NCBI GenBank assembly: GCA_030453435.1
Contig: JAKDKI010000002.1
Location: forward strand, 1 to 31,508
Source of the DNA: Kocuria sp.
GTDB taxonomy: Bacteria > Actinomycetota > Actinomycetes > Actinomycetales > Micrococcaceae
Direction: 5' to 3'
DNA: 31,508 nt
Under the pieces are notes generated by a model that searched no databases, had not been told where the DNA came from, and saw only the letters and a program-made list of their open reading frames with translations. Made by a program: the position numbers and the translations under genes. Each line of letters begins with the position of its first letter. Position 1 is the stretch's first letter. This document shows, one piece after another, positions 23,734 through 31,508 of the stretch.

Positions 23734-23957
23734 GCACCTGGCGCTGGGGCGTCGACGGCGAGAACGCCAGATCTGTGGCCTGCCCCCTCTGCGGAGCTGC
23801 CGTGGGCGAGATGTGCGTGACCAGCAGTGGGCGCACATCATCGAGTTTCCACGGTGACCGATTCGCTGCGAACGAGACCGAGAGTGACCCGCTGTGCCGC
23901 TACTGCCGCCGTCCCCAATCGGAGCATACAGGACCGGACCTCGATACCTGTCCCTGA
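23730..23957 (+). CDS. Small zinc-ribbon protein, phage/element type
   Basis: A 75-aa protein with two cysteine pairs: CPLCG at 18-22, then a Cys and His further on (EMCVT, SSFHGDR), and CRYC at 56-59 followed by SEH. The pattern CPxCGA.xGxxC....H..R is common in small zinc-binding proteins of actinobacteriophages and mobile elements. It is coupled to the membrane protein by ATGA. It may bind nucleic acid or a partner protein; its role is unknown. Confidence 0.68.
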   Translation: MSTWRWGVDGENARSVACPLCGAAVGEMCVTSSGRTSSSFHGDRFAANETESDPLCRYCRRPQSEHTGPDLDTCP

Positions 23958-24154
23958 ACCTGAACCACCTCCGTTCAGCAAACCGCTCGTTGCTGTGAGC
24001 CAACGCCAGGACCCGCCAATACGGAAGACATCAAGCAGTCTCCCGCCTACGCCGCAACTGGTAGCGGCCGGTGCCATCAGCACCGCAAAATCGGCTGTAG
24101 AACGGGCGTTTCTCGCCTCATCGAAGGTCGGGCGCCGGTGCCCGTCCTTCGCCA

Positions 24155-25369
24155 TCAGCCGTCGTGGTCCGATGCGCGGGAGACAAGGCGTTGAGCCTCC
24201 CTGTCGTAGAAATAGCTGACGATGTCCCCGGAGATGATCAGGTCGATCGCTTGGTCGATCACGCTGAGGGGGGCCACATACCACTCGGACGGGTCGTAAT
24301 TTCGACCCTTGCGGTCGGCTTGGGTGAGGTCGAGACGGACGTCGGCGAAGACCCGGTGCAGGAGGTTTTCGAGCGCCGAAGCCCTGAGGTTGTAGGTCCG
24401 GTAGTCGGCCACGACCTCGACCGGGGCCATGAGGTAGGTCGGCGACGTCTCGGCGTTCTTGATCCGTGCCTCGACCGAGCCCCGGGTGAATCCGATCTTG
24501 TGCAGGTTGGTGAGCTCTGCGATCTGAGGATCCGTGCTGAGAGAGCGCAGGACGTAGATGTGACCGCTGGCAGCGTCACCCTCGAGGATCTCCTCGTCAT
24601 CGCTCAGGCCGGTTTGGACGATCGACTGACCCTCCTGCTCGAACAGTCTGATCGAGAGAGACTGCCGGTACATCGAGGACTCGGTGCCGTTCTCGAAGAT
24701 CACGCGCAGCCGCTGCTTCTGCTCGGGCTTTCCGCCGACGATCATTTCTCGCGTCTCGCCCACTTCGGCGACGAAGAGCATCACCCCGTTGAGGACGAAG
24801 AACCGGCCCTCGGTGACCGTGCGCAGACCCTTGAACGAGGCGAGTTGCGCCGTCCCGTCGGCCAACTCGGCATGCTTGGTCTTGAACAGGTGCTCGAAGC
24901 GATCGAAATCGAGGCACTTCTTGCGCTTCGCGACTGAGTCCGCCTCATCGGGGGCCTTTCGCGCCGGTAGATCGGAGACATCCAGGAGTCCCGAGTCGTC
25001 CCCGAGCAGGTCGAGGTCATCGTCCCCGAGCAAGTCATCGATCGACGCAGGCGCCTCGGGCACCTCCAGCAGCCCGAACTCATCCAGATGCTTCAGGGCC
25101 GCGATCTTCTCCTCGTTCGCGAGAATCCCATCGAGGCGAGCCCCGAGCTTGCGTTCGGCGATCTCGCGGGTCGTGGAGTCCGGAATCCGACCGTGCGTCC
25201 GTCGGAACTCCACCACTTCCAAGAACGCCCGCTCGAGCCGGTCCGTCGCCGTGACCTTGACCGGCTTCTCAGGCGCGTCCAGGAGCCCGTCGACGTCGGA
25301 GTCCAAAATGGCGGCGATGCTGGAGGGGAATGCGGAGTCGACAGGTCCCACGCTGTCCTCGCTGGTCAT
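24155..25369 (-). CDS. GIY-YIG nuclease of the three-gene modification/cleavage operon
   Basis: A 404-aa protein. The C-terminal GIY-YIG domain (T5orf172/Mug113-like, about 269-375) has HIYVL (270-274), KIGFT (291-295), Arg302 and the catalytic-type Glu334 in SALENLLHRVF, the layout of GIY-YIG endonucleases. The middle (about 160-265) is a mixed alpha/beta domain (FFVLNGVMLFVAEVGE, then LRVIFENGTES). The N-terminus is helical (about 43-95), followed by an acidic repeat (LLGDDDLDLLGDDSGLLD). I start at the ATG that overlaps the helicase stop as ATGA (25369); the longer open frame would run far into the helicase gene. It probably cuts unmodified DNA for the system. Confidence 0.85.
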   Translation of the reverse strand: MTSEDSVGPVDSAFPSSIAAILDSDVDGLLDAPEKPVKVTATDRLERAFLEVVEFRRTHGRIPDSTTREIAERKLGARLDGILANEEKIAALKHLDEFGLLEVPEAPASIDDLLGDDDLDLLGDDSGLLDVSDLPARKAPDEADSVAKRKKCLDFDRFEHLFKTKHAELADGTAQLASFKGLRTVTEGRFFVLNGVMLFVAEVGETREMIVGGKPEQKQRLRVIFENGTESSMYRQSLSIRLFEQEGQSIVQTGLSDDEEILEGDAASGHIYVLRSLSTDPQIAELTNLHKIGFTRGSVEARIKNAETSPTYLMAPVEVVADYRTYNLRASALENLLHRVFADVRLDLTQADRKGRNYDPSEWYVAPLSVIDQAIDLIISGDIVSYFYDREAQRLVSRASDHDG

Positions 25370-27351
25370 GCCTCGTCCGCCATCTGTGTTGCGCGCTGCG
25401 CGGCCTCGCGCTCCTGCTTCTTCTTCTGCAGGAAGAGCACGATCTCGGCGTACCGCTTCTCGGTCGGGTCCTCGGAGCGCACGTTCGGCTTCCGGCCGTT
25501 GACCTTGGCCCACTGTTGGATCTTCGGCCACGCCGCGAGTGCTTCCTCTTCGGTGATCTCGACCCGGGTTGCTGTGATCGCGTCGGAGATGATCCGCAGC
25601 ACCGATGGCGTGACGGCCTTCGAGATGACCTCGAAGGCGCGCTGGAACGGGTTGACGGAGTCGATCAGGTTGATGTTGATGTCGTCGATGTTCACGAACT
25701 TCTCCGACATCCGGATGAACCGCTTGTCGCCGACCTGACGGACCTCGCCATTCTTGATCACCGAGTCCACGACCACCTGCTGGCGCAACTCCTCGACCTG
25801 CGTCTCGTCGAGATCGGGGTACTTCTCCCGGATGATTTTTGGGATCAGCACCTTGTTCGTCGTCTCCGCGTCCACCGATCCGAAGGCAGCCTTTGCGAAC
25901 GTATCGTCCTGCAGGATCGTTGCCTTGAGGTCGTTGAGGTCGGTCTCGACGATCTGTTTCACCCGCTCGGACGACGGCTCCTTGAACCCCTTGATTTTGA
26001 TGACGCCGGGCGGGGTCGCGTCGTCGTCGCCGGTGCGCTTGGTCTTGAACTCGAAGTTCTGCGCCAGTACCTGCTCCATCAGCAGCGAGGCAGTGATGGC
26101 CTTCAGCATGTTGTTGACCGAGACCTTCACCTCGCCCTGGGATGCGTCGGGCTCAGCGATCAGGTTGGTGAACTGGGCGTGGCCCTTGCCCGGGGAGTCG
26201 CGGGTGACCCGGCCGATGATCTGGATGACCTCGGTCAGCGAGGCGCGGTACCCGACGGTGAGCGCGTGCTCGGCGAAGGGCCAGTCGAAGCCCTCCTTCG
26301 CCATGCCGAGCGCGAGGATCACGTCGACGGCGCCGGCATCCTTCGATGCCACCGTCGACAGGTAGTGGAGTGTGTCTGCTCGCTTCTTCTGATCCGTGTC
26401 GTCGACGAGGTCCGCGAGACGCAGCATCGCCCCGGTGTCAGAGCGGCGGATTGTGATGATGCCCGTGTCTGGGTCGGTGGACTCGACGTGTCCGATCGAG
26501 TCGATGATGAATCCGACCTCCTCGATCTTGTCCTTCGTGGACTCACCAGAGTTCACGTTGGGGATGTGGATGATCGTCTTCCGGTCGAGGTTAAAGACCT
26601 CGCCGATCGCGTCGGTGTACCGCCCTTGGTAGAAGTGGTGGCCGATGCCAAGCGAATGCAGGTGCTGGTAGCCGTTGAGCTGGTCGTAGTAGTTGAACGT
26701 GACCGGCGTGAACCGGGCCTCGTCCTCGGCAGACAGCACCGGAACCGAGTCGCCGCGGAAGTACGACCCGGTCATCGCCACGATGTGCACGTCGGACCCG
26801 TTCATGACCTCGCGCAGCAGCGCGCCTAGTCGGCTGGACTCGGTGTCGGCCGAGACGTGGTGGAACTCGTCGATCGCCAGCACCGTGCCGTCGAAGGCGT
26901 CCGGGGCGAGCTTCTCGAATGCGAACCGCAAGGTCGCGTGCGTGCAGACGACAACGGCGTCCGGTCCGTTGAGGAAGTCGATGAAGGCGCCGACCTTGCC
27001 CTGTGACGACCCGGGATCGCACAGGTTGTGCTCGGGCTTGACCTCCCAGTCGGCGAAGAAGCCGAACTTCGTGAGGGCGGTCGAGGCGAACGATCCACCA
27101 ATCGACCGCTCCGGCACCGCGACGATGACCTTCTTTCGGTGCTGATTATAGAGCTTGTCCAGAGCAATGAACATCAGTGCACGGGACTTGCCCGACGCCG
27201 GCGGCGCCTTGATCAACAGATGCTGGACATCGCGCTTAGCGAAGACGCGCTGCTGCATCTCACGCATGCCCATCGCATCCGTGTTCACCGAGGCACCCGT
27301 CTGCGCGTAGGTCACATCAACGATGTTGACCGGCTTGTTGATTGCGTTCAC
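25366..27351 (-). CDS. SF2 DEAD/DEAH-type helicase of the three-gene operon
   Basis: A 661-aa helicase/translocase. Motifs: Walker A APPASGKS (49-56), motif Ia region VIVAVPERS, Walker B IDEFHH (DEFH, 161-164), motif III MTGS (193-196), motif V AKEGFDWP (351-358) and motif VI QIIGRVTRD (377-385). The C-terminal 250 residues hold no recognised motif and could contact the methyltransferase or nuclease. The start is GTG at 27351, overlapping the methyltransferase stop as GTGA. Helicases of this class drive translocation in type I and type III restriction. Here it would link recognition by the methyltransferase protein to cleavage. Confidence 0.9.
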   Translation of the reverse strand: MNAINKPVNIVDVTYAQTGASVNTDAMGMREMQQRVFAKRDVQHLLIKAPPASGKSRALMFIALDKLYNQHRKKVIVAVPERSIGGSFASTALTKFGFFADWEVKPEHNLCDPGSSQGKVGAFIDFLNGPDAVVVCTHATLRFAFEKLAPDAFDGTVLAIDEFHHVSADTESSRLGALLREVMNGSDVHIVAMTGSYFRGDSVPVLSAEDEARFTPVTFNYYDQLNGYQHLHSLGIGHHFYQGRYTDAIGEVFNLDRKTIIHIPNVNSGESTKDKIEEVGFIIDSIGHVESTDPDTGIITIRRSDTGAMLRLADLVDDTDQKKRADTLHYLSTVASKDAGAVDVILALGMAKEGFDWPFAEHALTVGYRASLTEVIQIIGRVTRDSPGKGHAQFTNLIAEPDASQGEVKVSVNNMLKAITASLLMEQVLAQNFEFKTKRTGDDDATPPGVIKIKGFKEPSSERVKQIVETDLNDLKATILQDDTFAKAAFGSVDAETTNKVLIPKIIREKYPDLDETQVEELRQQVVVDSVIKNGEVRQVGDKRFIRMSEKFVNIDDININLIDSVNPFQRAFEVISKAVTPSVLRIISDAITATRVEITEEEALAAWPKIQQWAKVNGRKPNVRSEDPTEKRYAEIVLFLQKKKQEREAAQRATQMADEA

Positions 27352-30065
27352 TTGCGTGCACCCCTGATCTTCTTTGTCGGGGCCTTGGCGGCCTCAGCTG
27401 CAGTCATGGCCTCATACATGCCGAACAGGTCCGACAACCGCTGCTCGTCGGTCTCGTACCCGCGCCTGGAGTAGATCGAGTCGACTAGCGCGTCAACCTC
27501 GACGTGCGCCTCGCGGAGGTCATCAGGCATGAGGTCCGGGTCGTACAGTTCCGCCAGCGTTCGCTCCGAGTGATACTCGCGCACGTCTAGAACACGCAGT
27601 GCCGTAGTAGTGAGTTTCTCTTTCATCGAGATGGACAGTGGTGGGATCGGGAAGTTGTTGTACACGATGTATGCGCCGTAGCGGTAGTCAGTCTTCATAC
27701 GTCCGCCGACAGCAGCGAGCCAGACCATGTGCATCTGCGAGGTGAGGAGGGAGAAGATCCATGGCTCCGCGTCATATACAGCGTTCGCGGCATCAGATAT
27801 CACAGCGTTCGCATCGAGGTACCCAATCGGCACGTAGTCGCGGCGCGCAGAAGAGACGCGAGGAACTACGATCGACTCAGTCGCCTTGTACGCCACTTGC
27901 TTGAACCTATTGGGGAAAGCGGCGAACGAGCGGACTCCCATCTCGTCTCGGCTGCCGCGCCAAGCGGCTACCGCATCCAGCCGAGATGCGATAGGCACGA
28001 CCTGCCTCGCGGTTGGGAGTTCGGAATCGGGCACCCAAATGCAGAAGCGCTGGATGTCGTTGATGAACTCTGCTGATCCAACATACTGCTTCAGGTACTC
28101 GTCTGTCGCTGGATCTTCCGCCAATGCTCTTGCTCGTTCCGCGCCATCGAGGATCAGGAATCCGCCATCCTTTGGCATCGAACCAAGGACCATCCGTGGG
28201 AGGCACGGGCTGAGGACTGTCGTTCGTCGGTAGATGAAGATCGAGGACGCGTCGGCGAGATACCCGTTGATGTTCTTCGCCTCGATCTGCAATCCGTCAG
28301 TGAAGATGTACTTCGGACCAAGTCGTTCCGCACGAAGGTTGATGACTGCCACGGTCACGCCAGCGTTGCGCTTCGCGTTGTTCTCCCACTTGAAGGAGGT
28401 GTACGCGTAGCCGATCTCGATGCCCTTAGCGAAGATCATCGGGAACATCAGCCCGACATGCTCCCCCTGGGACACCGAATTGGTGGTCACGAACGCCAAC
28501 TCAGCGCGAGTTCCTTCGATGTAATCGGCGCCCTTCACGAACCAGAGTGCGATGTAGTCAAGGTCTTTTGAGTACGGACGCCTCCCGAACACGAAGGGGT
28601 AGTCGGCCTTCATCTCCTTTCCCTGAGACTTACCCCCCTTGTACGGAGGGTTGCCGATCAGATAGATCTCGCCACCGTCATTCGGGCAGACGGCGTTCCA
28701 GTCGACCCTGGTCGCGTTCCCCGCTTGGATCTGGCCAGTTTCCTTTAGCGGGATCAACGGGATGGAGACGTTGAACTTCTCCTTGAACTCGGTGTTCATC
28801 TGGTGCTTCGCGATCCAGAGCGAGAGGATCGCGACCTCGACCGCGAAGTCGTCGATCTCGATCCCGTAGAAGTTCTCGATGTTGATCTTGGACTCCGCGA
28901 ACAGCACCTGATGCTTCGCGTCGAGGTCGGCAAGGCGCTCCAGGATCGCGTGCTCGACCTTGCGGAGTTCCTTGTAGGCGATGACGAGGAAGTTGCCGGA
29001 TCCACAGGCCGGGTCGAACACCTTGATCGCACTGATCCGCTCCAGCAGTGCCTCGAGCTTCTTGACGTTGTCGAAGCCGGCGTCCAGTTGTTCCCTGATG
29101 CCGTCGAGGAACAGCGGCTCGATGGTCTTCAGGATGTTCGGCACCGAGGTGTAGTGCTGGCCGAGGTCCGAGCGCTTTCCGGGCGAGACGATCGCCTGGA
29201 ACATCGACCCGAAGATGTCGGGATTAATCTCGCTCCAGTTCAGCGTGCCGAGTTCGATCAGTCGGTCACGGGCGGCCTTGGTGAACGTAGGCACCTCGAG
29301 GCCGGCGCTCATCGTGAAGAGCCGGCCGTTGACATACGGGAAGGCCGCCAGGTGGTTCGGCTTGTCGGCCGGGTCCTCGGTGTCCAAGGCGGTGAACAGC
29401 GCCGCTAGGAAGTCATGGACGTCCGATCCGTCGGCCTGGGTGTGCGAGCCGACCGCGTTGACGAACTGGCTCTGGGTGAAGATGCCGGTGTCCTCGGCGA
29501 AGAAACAGAACAGCAGCCGGGTGAAGAAGACGTTGAGGGCGTGGCGCCCGTGCGTCCCCTCCAACAGCCCGGGGTTGGCGGCGAGCAGCTCGTCGAAGAG
29601 CTTGCCCATGCGCTCGGCTGCCTTGACGTCGGCGTGGGACTCGGCGACGTACTGAGCCTTCTCCATGCCGGCCCACGGCAGGAAGAACGTGAAGTGCTGG
29701 TCGATGTCCCGGATCGGGATCATCAAGTTCTCGCCGGTCTTGGTGTCGACCGCGAGCAACTCGACGTAGTCGGTGACGATGACGAAGCGGGTGCGGTACC
29801 GAACGACGACTGGCGACGTCTTCAGCTCGTCGATCACCGCGAGCGGGTCGTCGGTCGTCTCCTTGAAGTAGACGACGTTCTTCTGCGCCACCTCCGTCTC
29901 CGGGTCCGTCGCAACGCTCAGGGAGCCATTGCGCAGGCGGGTGACGTTGCCTTGCGGCTTCCCGTAGGCCAGGAGCAGGTCGAAGATGAACTCGCGGTCG
30001 TACGACTCGCGGCCACCCAGAGGAGCGACGCGCTCCTCGATGGCCTTCAGGTTCAACCTCGCCAC
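27348..30065 (-). CDS. MmeI-like N6-adenine DNA methyltransferase lacking a nuclease motif
   Basis: A 905-aa protein of the type IIG/MmeI class. Order: an N-terminal domain (1-140); the helical spacer with RLLFCFFAEDTGIF (183-196); motif X-like LGQHYTS (301-307); motif I DPACGSGNFL (351-360) for S-adenosylmethionine; GIEIDD (401-406); and motif IV NPPY (472-475) for N6-adenine methylation. A target-recognition region follows (about 560-860). The MmeI N-terminal nuclease has a D...ExK site; I see none here. The GTG start at 30065 is chosen because GAAGGGA lies 5 nt upstream, and ARLNLKAIEERVAPL is a likely natural N-terminus. It is the first gene of the operon. Confidence 0.88.
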   Translation of the reverse strand: MARLNLKAIEERVAPLGGRESYDREFIFDLLLAYGKPQGNVTRLRNGSLSVATDPETEVAQKNVVYFKETTDDPLAVIDELKTSPVVVRYRTRFVIVTDYVELLAVDTKTGENLMIPIRDIDQHFTFFLPWAGMEKAQYVAESHADVKAAERMGKLFDELLAANPGLLEGTHGRHALNVFFTRLLFCFFAEDTGIFTQSQFVNAVGSHTQADGSDVHDFLAALFTALDTEDPADKPNHLAAFPYVNGRLFTMSAGLEVPTFTKAARDRLIELGTLNWSEINPDIFGSMFQAIVSPGKRSDLGQHYTSVPNILKTIEPLFLDGIREQLDAGFDNVKKLEALLERISAIKVFDPACGSGNFLVIAYKELRKVEHAILERLADLDAKHQVLFAESKINIENFYGIEIDDFAVEVAILSLWIAKHQMNTEFKEKFNVSIPLIPLKETGQIQAGNATRVDWNAVCPNDGGEIYLIGNPPYKGGKSQGKEMKADYPFVFGRRPYSKDLDYIALWFVKGADYIEGTRAELAFVTTNSVSQGEHVGLMFPMIFAKGIEIGYAYTSFKWENNAKRNAGVTVAVINLRAERLGPKYIFTDGLQIEAKNINGYLADASSIFIYRRTTVLSPCLPRMVLGSMPKDGGFLILDGAERARALAEDPATDEYLKQYVGSAEFINDIQRFCIWVPDSELPTARQVVPIASRLDAVAAWRGSRDEMGVRSFAAFPNRFKQVAYKATESIVVPRVSSARRDYVPIGYLDANAVISDAANAVYDAEPWIFSLLTSQMHMVWLAAVGGRMKTDYRYGAYIVYNNFPIPPLSISMKEKLTTTALRVLDVREYHSERTLAELYDPDLMPDDLREAHVEVDALVDSIYSRRGYETDEQRLSDLFGMYEAMTAAEAAKAPTKKIRGARK

Positions 30066-30084
30066 TGCAGTCCCTTCGTCAGGC

Positions 30085-30096
30085 ACACGATCGTGT
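30085..30096. promoter_or_regulatory. Palindrome ACACGATCGTGT before the methyltransferase gene
   Basis: A perfect 12-bp palindrome 20 bp upstream of the GTG start and 8 bp from the ribosome binding site. It could be an operator for a controller, or a target of the system's own methyltransferase, either of which would delay or limit expression in a new host. Confidence 0.45.
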
Positions 30097-30216
30097 ACTC
30101 GCCACCCTAAGGTCGGAGGCTCACCGCGATCAGCAAGCTCTCCGAGCACCGACAACCCAACCGAGCCGGGAGCCGGCTACGTCGCCGCGGTAGCGGTATC
30201 GTCGAGGCAACACGAA

Positions 30217-30247
30217 GGCCCCGACACCGTGTGGTGTCGGGGCCTTT
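30217..30247. terminator. Strong bidirectional terminator at the right end of the element
   Basis: GGCCCCGACACC (30217-30228) and GGTGTCGGGGCC (30233-30244) form a perfect 12-bp stem with a GTGT loop, followed by TTT. On the minus strand it terminates transcripts from tRNA-Pro, replacing the native terminator now 18.5 kb away, and shields the cargo operon from readthrough. Confidence 0.8.
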
Positions 30248-30268
30248 CGCTGATCTTGCGGTGACTCC

Positions 30269-30280
30269 AGCGGTGACATC
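30269..30280 (+). repeat. Right copy of AGCGGTGACATC, putative integrase arm site
   Basis: Identical to 11958-11969 and in the same orientation, 65 bp from the right attachment core. A further GCGGTGAC begins at 30258 (GTGAC at 30261-30265). This fits arm-type sites for the integrase at attR. Confidence 0.55.
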
Positions 30281-30344
30281 GGTCTGACTTTAACCGACCT
30301 CACCACCACGGTGACCGCGTATTCGCTGGTAAACCAACGAACTC

Positions 30345-30420
<76 letters not shown>

Positions 30421-30427
30421 CGACCAT

Positions 30428-30454
30428 GTTCGGTACTGGGAACCAGTCCCGAAC
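30428..30454 (-). other. Hairpin immediately 5' of tRNA-Pro
   Basis: GTTCGGTACTGG (30428-30439) and CCAGTCCCGAAC (30443-30454) pair with one mismatch around a 3-nt loop, 8 bp from the tRNA 5' end. If transcribed it would be part of the leader removed by RNase P. Confidence 0.5.
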
Positions 30455-30622
30455 ACCAGAGATACATTACCCCAACGTCGACCGAAATTCACATCGACGG
30501 GCCCGGACCGAGCAATCGCCACCGCGTAGCCCGCGAACTCCACTCCGTGCGCCCGCGTTCACGCTGGCAGCAAGAGCACTGCACGTTCATAGACGTTGAG
30601 ACCAGGATCCCCAGCAGCCGGG

Positions 30623-30682
30623 AATCTGATCGACGTTGTGACCCGAGATTCGAGGATTGTGGGTCGTAAGGTCGATCAGATT
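30623..30682. repeat. 12-bp perfect inverted repeat with 36-nt centre
   Basis: AATCTGATCGAC (30623-30634) is inverted at 30671-30682. The inner flanks (GTGACCC and GGGTCGT) extend the stem imperfectly to about 20 bp. GTCGATCAGA occurs a further time at 30711-30720. It could be a chromosomal repeat or a regulator site. Confidence 0.6.
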
Positions 30683-30775
30683 GAGATGGCGCTCGGATCG
30701 TGGTCCTTACGTCGATCAGAGTGCACTCCGCTCCCCCGCGCACAACACCATGCGGCCACACCAGCAACAGAAACA

Positions 30776-30808
30776 CCGGGCCGCCCCGTGCGAAACGGGA
30801 CGACCCGG
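30776..30808 (-). terminator. Probable terminator of der
   Basis: CCGGGCCGCCCCGT and ACGGGACGACCCGG form a long stem with small mismatches. On the minus strand it is followed by TGTTTCTG. It lies about 48 bp beyond the der stop codon. Confidence 0.6.
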
Positions 30809-30855
30809 CGTCGTCGTCGGCCAGGAGGTCGAGAAATAGAGAAGCCGGCGAACCG

Positions 30856-31508
30856 TTACTTCTTCCGCTGCCGCTTCTCACGCACGCGCATGGTCACGTC
30901 AATGGGCGTGCCCTCGAAGCCGAAGGTCTCGCGCAGGCGGCGCTGGATGAAGCGGCGGTAGCCGGGATCCAGGAAGCCGGTGGTGAACAGCACGAACTTG
31001 GGCGGCCGTGAGGACACCTGCGTACCGAAGAGGATGCGGGGCTGCTTGCCACCGCGCACGGGGTGCGGGTGAGCGGCCACGAGCTCGCCCAGGAACGCGT
31101 TGAGGCGCCCGGTGGGGATGCGCTTGTCCCAGGAATCCAACGCGGTGTGCAGGGCGGGAACCAGCTTGTCCTTGTGCCAGCCCGTCTTCGCGGAGATATT
31201 CACACGGGGAGCCCAGGCCACGTGGGCCAGGTCGCGCTCGATCTCGCGCTCCAGGTAGAAGCGGCGCTCATCATCCAGCAGGTCCCACTTGTTGAAGGCG
31301 AGCACCACTGCGCGGCCGGAGTCCACGGTCATCTGAAGAATGCGCACATCCTGCTCAGAGAGCACTTCGTCCACGGCCAGCAGCACCACGGCCACCTCGG
31401 CACGCTCCAGAGCGGACTGGGTCCGCAACGATGCGTAGAAGTCAGCGCCCTGTTGCAGGTGCACGCGGCGGCGGATACCGGCGGTGTCGATGAAGCGCCA
31501 CGGCTCGT
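30856..31508 (-). CDS. der: Ribosome-assembly GTPase Der (EngA), C-terminal part
   Basis: Partial: the gene runs off the right edge of the window, and about 217 codons of its 3' end are seen. The fragment starts in the second GTPase domain with [10 protein letters not shown] (G3), then FNKWDLLD (G4, NKxD) and ISAKTG (G5). The C-terminal KH-like domain follows, with [30 protein letters not shown] and the [13 protein letters not shown] end. Der acts in maturation of the large ribosomal subunit and is essential in most bacteria. The tail KRQRKK is basic. Confidence 0.95.
   Translation of the reverse strand, partial: EPWRFIDTAGIRRRVHLQQGADFYASLRTQSALERAEVAVVLLAVDEVLSEQDVRILQMTVDSGRAVVLAFNKWDLLDDERRFYLEREIERDLAHVAWAPRVNISAKTGWHKDKLVPALHTALDSWDKRIPTGRLNAFLGELVAAHPHPVRGGKQPRILFGTQVSSRPPKFVLFTTGFLDPGYRRFIQRRLRETFGFEGTPIDVTMRVREKRQRKK

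Larger units (their letters stand above)
30421..30855. other. Gap between tRNA-Pro and der, with hairpins
   Basis: No convincing gene. From left to right it holds an imperfect 12-bp hairpin next to the tRNA 5' end, the presumed tRNA promoter, a large 12-bp inverted repeat (30623-30682) with an extra direct copy at 30711-30720, and a terminator-like hairpin beyond der. Open frames across it lack ribosome binding sites and codon bias. Confidence 0.6.

Noticed and set aside
25370..25531. 54-codon upstream extension of the GIY-YIG gene
   Set aside because: It lies within the helicase coding end and has a low-complexity Arg/Glu/Ala composition. The ATGA junction gives a better start.
25330..26829. 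499-codon plus-strand open frame antisense to the helicase
   Set aside because: The helicase carries all SF2 motifs. The antisense frame is Asp/Val/Leu/Arg-rich with no domain and no ribosome binding site.
24155..30065. Calling the operon DISARM or BREX
   Set aside because: No DrmB, PLD-type DrmC, PglZ, BrxC or Lon-like genes are present. The methyltransferase is MmeI-like and the nuclease GIY-YIG.

Overview
The window looks like the chromosome of a high-GC actinomycete, probably from Micrococcales or a related order. The signs are strongly GC-biased third codon positions, GTG and TTG starts with AGGAGG-like ribosome binding sites, an Mrp antiporter operon with fused A and B subunits, and a class II UvrA paralogue. 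I do not assign a genus.

Chromosomal left part (1-11790). A six-gene Mrp Na+/H+ antiporter operon (mnhAB-C-D-E-F-G, 352-6364, + strand) has every junction overlapping. It is followed by a small helical protein (-), a Zn-dependent alcohol dehydrogenase (-) with a palindrome in its promoter, a GNAT acetyltransferase (-) whose natural N-terminus seems to start at ATA, and a class II UvrA-like ABC ATPase (+). The chromosome resumes at the right edge with tRNA-Pro(GGG) and the C-terminal part of the ribosome-assembly GTPase Der (both -).

Between them lies an integrated mobile element of about 18.5 kb (11802-30381). It is bounded by a 37-bp perfect direct repeat of the 3' end of tRNA-Pro. Its core holds a tyrosine integrase next to attL, a divergent excisionase-like HTH gene, a Rep-like protein with a HUQ motif preceded by helically phased iteron-like heptamers, a small coiled-coil protein, MobC, a MOBP-type relaxase, an overlapping membrane MobB-like protein, and a serine resolvase. 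The same 10-mer, GCGGTGACAT, sits near both ends and just upstream of the integrase gene, which suggests integrase or excisionase binding sites. No conjugation ATPases or mating-pore genes are seen, so the element looks mobilizable (an IME) rather than self-transmissible.

The element's cargo looks like anti-phage defence. It includes a single-chain GmrSD-like (DUF262/DUF1524) type IV restriction enzyme, an HhH-GPD-like protein beside it, and several small unknown genes (two small operons and one 106-aa gene). Most striking is a translationally coupled three-gene operon (30065 to 24155, -): an MmeI-like N6-adenine methyltransferase with no visible nuclease motif, an SF2 helicase, and a GIY-YIG nuclease. 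I read this as a split restriction-modification system in which translocation and cleavage are supplied by separate proteins. It is the best candidate here for an uncharacterised system.
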